A stretch of 7,901 nucleotides of DNA from Candidatus Segatella intestinihominis (lineage in GTDB: Bacteria > Bacteroidota > Bacteroidia > Bacteroidales > Bacteroidaceae), in NCBI GenBank assembly GCA_900548535.1, contig URLG01000101.1, positions 1-7,901 on the forward strand, read 5' to 3'. Of the stretch, positions 6,465 through 7,901 are shown one piece after another. Under the pieces are notes generated by a model. The model was given only the letters and a program-made list of their open reading frames with translations. It searched no databases and had not been told where the DNA came from. Positions within the stretch are counted from its first letter, which is position 1, and each line of letters begins with the position of its first letter. A program made the translations under genes and the position numbers.

Positions 6465-7517
6465 TTCTTATAAGAACTTAATTTGCTTTCCACAAAGGGA
6501 AACACATAATATTTGATAACGTGCGAAAAGCATATCGCACCAATCAATGTTGCAATACAAGTTGCTACATAGAGCATGTCATTGTTGTGAATAAACTTTT
6601 CCAGATGAAGCATACTTGACACCCTATAAAACATCATGTGACAGAGATAAATCTCCATACTGATACCACTCAGATACTTAGCGACCCTGTTGTTCAATAC
6701 AATATCTTTAGAACCTATGGCATACATCAGCCAAGCAGCAAAGGCCAATAAATCTGGCAAGATAAACAAGTCCTTGATATCAACAACAAATCTTAATACG
6801 GTAAGTACAAAGCATGATTCCAAAGTTATTATCCAATGTTTCTCCACCCAACTCTTGATACCCTGACGATAGAGATAAATCATACCACCAGAGAAAAAGA
6901 AAGGAGCACTATTAATAATATTACTACGACAGAATCCATTACCATTATTAAAAGTATCTATTGCTATATAACAGAATAGCAGTGATGACACTAGTACCAT
7001 CCATCCTCGCTTCTTATTATCAAGCAAGAAGGTAAAAAAAGGGAAAAGCATATAGAACGTAAATACCGTACCTAGGAACCATCCCACACCTATCACTTCA
7101 ATATGTGGATTAGGCAAGAGATTAAAGCACATCGTCAAGTCTGCAAAACTTTGGCAGAACGTACTCCAAGATGGGTCCATCGCAAAACTAATCATCACCA
7201 TCATGGCGAAGAATGGCCAGGTACGATGATAGCGCTTAGCATAGAACTTCGCAGGAGTTATTGCACCTGACTTTATACGTTCATAATATCCACAGCACAT
7301 ACTGAATGCGCTAATAATCATGAACAGCAATGTGAAATTTGTGAACCACGGAATCACATTGCCAGTCAAGATGTTATCACTTGGCTTAATCATAAGATTA
7401 GCCCGAACGTGCATCAGCACAATACCTACAGCAGCGTAAGCACGCAACCCATCCAGCGAAGAGTAATTTTCTCTTACTTTTGCTGATGTGGGGGGGGGTA
7501 AGTTGAGTCTTATTCAT
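6461..7517 (-). CDS. acyltransferase-3 membrane protein, frameshifted at a C9 tract (probable phase-OFF)
   Basis: The protein belongs to the acyltransferase-3 family, multi-pass membrane enzymes that usually O-acetylate surface sugars. The open part reads LDGLRAYAAVGIVLMHV, with the family's R-x10-H motif intact, followed by about nine hydrophobic segments and a basic end (SKLSSYKK). The only convincing start is ATG 7517, seven bases after the preceding stop, giving MNKTQLTP. A run of nine C at 7498-7490 then shifts translation into a frame that stops at 7400-7398 after 39 codons. With 8 or 11 C the ATG would join LDGLR and give about 351 residues. In the frame as given, a TGA at 7516-7514 blocks any upstream start, and only a TTG at 7447, inside the conserved DGLR motif, is available. 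This is either phase variation caught OFF or a length error in the homopolymer. Confidence 0.82.
7490..7498. repeat. G9 homopolymer (C9 on the coding strand), likely slippage tract
   Basis: Nine consecutive G on the plus strand lie 19 bases inside the acyltransferase reading frame, between its ATG and its first conserved motif. In moderately AT-rich DNA such a run is conspicuous. Its position decides the reading frame, as in contingency genes regulated by slipped-strand mispairing. Confidence 0.85.
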
Positions 7518-7524
7518 TTTTGTT

Positions 7525-7836
7525 TTATTTCAATCCGAACAATACTTTAGTAAAGTGAGTTTTGTTTAATACATATCGATGCAAGATTATAGGGCAAACA
7601 ACACCACAACCAACAACAACAAAAGCATTGATGATAAACAGCACGTCATGTCCATCCGCAAAGAATGGGATTTTATGTACTACAGCCTTGGCAAAACCTT
7701 CAAAAGTAGTATGAAAAAGGTATATGATATAGCTCGACGAGGATACAACCATCAACCAGTTATTTTTATGATTCCATTTTTCTATGAGAGAAGAAAGAGC
7801 CATTATTGCAGCGATTCCTAGATAAGGCAGTAACAT
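7525..7836 (-). CDS. acyltransferase-3 C-terminal fragment (5' part missing)
   Basis: This encodes about 103 residues matching only the end of an acyltransferase-3 protein: a hydrophobic segment (PYLGIAAIMALSSLI), then NWLMVVSSSSYIIYLFHTTFEGF, the family's conserved late SY-iYLfH motif, then a last hydrophobic segment and KVLFGLK. Full-length members have about 330-380 residues, so more than two thirds are missing. The ATG at 7836 is internal to the domain and not a believable start. The frame stays open back to a TGA at 7887-7885, but the residues before it (YTPKRPFSDGLGG) are not membrane-like, and the other two frames do not encode the missing part either. It is probably a remnant left by recombination or insertion, or an intact gene misassembled at the C7 run. 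It ends seven bases before the next acyltransferase ATG. Confidence 0.7.
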   Translation of the reverse strand: MLLPYLGIAAIMALSSLIEKWNHKNNWLMVVSSSSYIIYLFHTTFEGFAKAVVHKIPFFADGHDVLFIINAFVVVGCGVVCPIILHRYVLNKTHFTKVLFGLK

Positions 7837-7845
7837 TGAGATTTG

Positions 7846-7901
7846 CCCCCCCAGCCCGTCCGAGAACGGCCGTTTGGGGGTGTATCATAGAGGGCAGAAC
7901 C
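7846..7901. other. GC-rich junction segment with C7 and G5 runs, unidentified
   Basis: At 7846-7880, 27 of 35 bases are G or C, unlike all other DNA in the window. It contains C7 (7846-7852), a small hairpin CCGT/ACGG (7856-7859, 7866-7869), the palindrome ACGGCCGT (7866-7873) and G5 (7876-7880). It marks the point where the acyltransferase fragment loses similarity. I recognise no gene or insertion-sequence end. An element boundary or an assembly artefact are both possible. Confidence 0.5.

Noticed and set aside
6461..7447. Acyltransferase gene starting at TTG 7447
   Set aside because: That TTG is the leucine of the conserved DGLR motif and the in-frame sequence continues upstream through SSLDG, so it is not a natural start. 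The true start is more likely ATG 7517 with a frameshift at the C9 tract.
7579..7821. 80-codon plus-strand ORF opposite the acyltransferase fragment
   Set aside because: The minus strand clearly encodes the acyltransferase-3 SY-iYLfH region, and the plus-strand product has no recognisable features.

Overview
The window looks like a surface or exopolysaccharide locus from a Bacteroidota bacterium, most likely Prevotella/Segatella or a close relative. The evidence is three-fold: moderately AT-rich DNA, Bacteroidota-type promoter boxes (TAnnTTTG) close to several starts, and proteins typical of that group's capsule clusters. Almost every gene is on the minus strand, so transcription runs from the right edge to the left edge.

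Right part (about 5289-7901): a C-terminal fragment of an acyltransferase-3 membrane protein is followed by a nearly complete acyltransferase-3 gene and then, with a 4-base stop/start overlap, a GT4 glycosyltransferase. The near-complete acyltransferase gene has a run of nine C (coding strand) between its only good ATG (7517) and the conserved LDGLRAYAA start of the protein. At this run length the gene is out of frame. One C fewer or two more would restore it. This looks like a slipped-strand ON/OFF switch, caught OFF, for acylation of a surface glycan, although an assembly error in the run must be excluded. The last ~55 bases of the window are very GC-rich and do not encode the missing part of the upstream acyltransferase fragment.

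Middle part (4179-5288): an unrecognised 289-residue protein with its own near-leaderless promoter and an inverted repeat directly upstream of the -10-like box. It does not look like a polysaccharide enzyme and is probably accessory cargo.

Left part (1-4178): a radical SAM protein with CxxxCxxC and extra C-terminal cysteines, a GT4 glycosyltransferase, a nucleotidyltransferase-fold protein coupled to it by an ATGA overlap, and the first 177 codons of a UDP-glucose 6-dehydrogenase (ugd), which runs off the left edge. Between the radical SAM gene and the glycosyltransferase, on the plus strand, is a 36-codon ORF for a single-pass membrane peptide. It has a good -7 box only five bases before its ATG, as expected for a leaderless mRNA.

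Taken together: Ugd supplies UDP-glucuronic acid, the two GT4 enzymes add sugars on the cytoplasmic face, and the acyltransferase would modify the glycan. The radical SAM protein and the nucleotidyltransferase-fold protein have unknown roles in the same pathway. No tRNA, rRNA, CRISPR array, transposase or integrase gene is visible.
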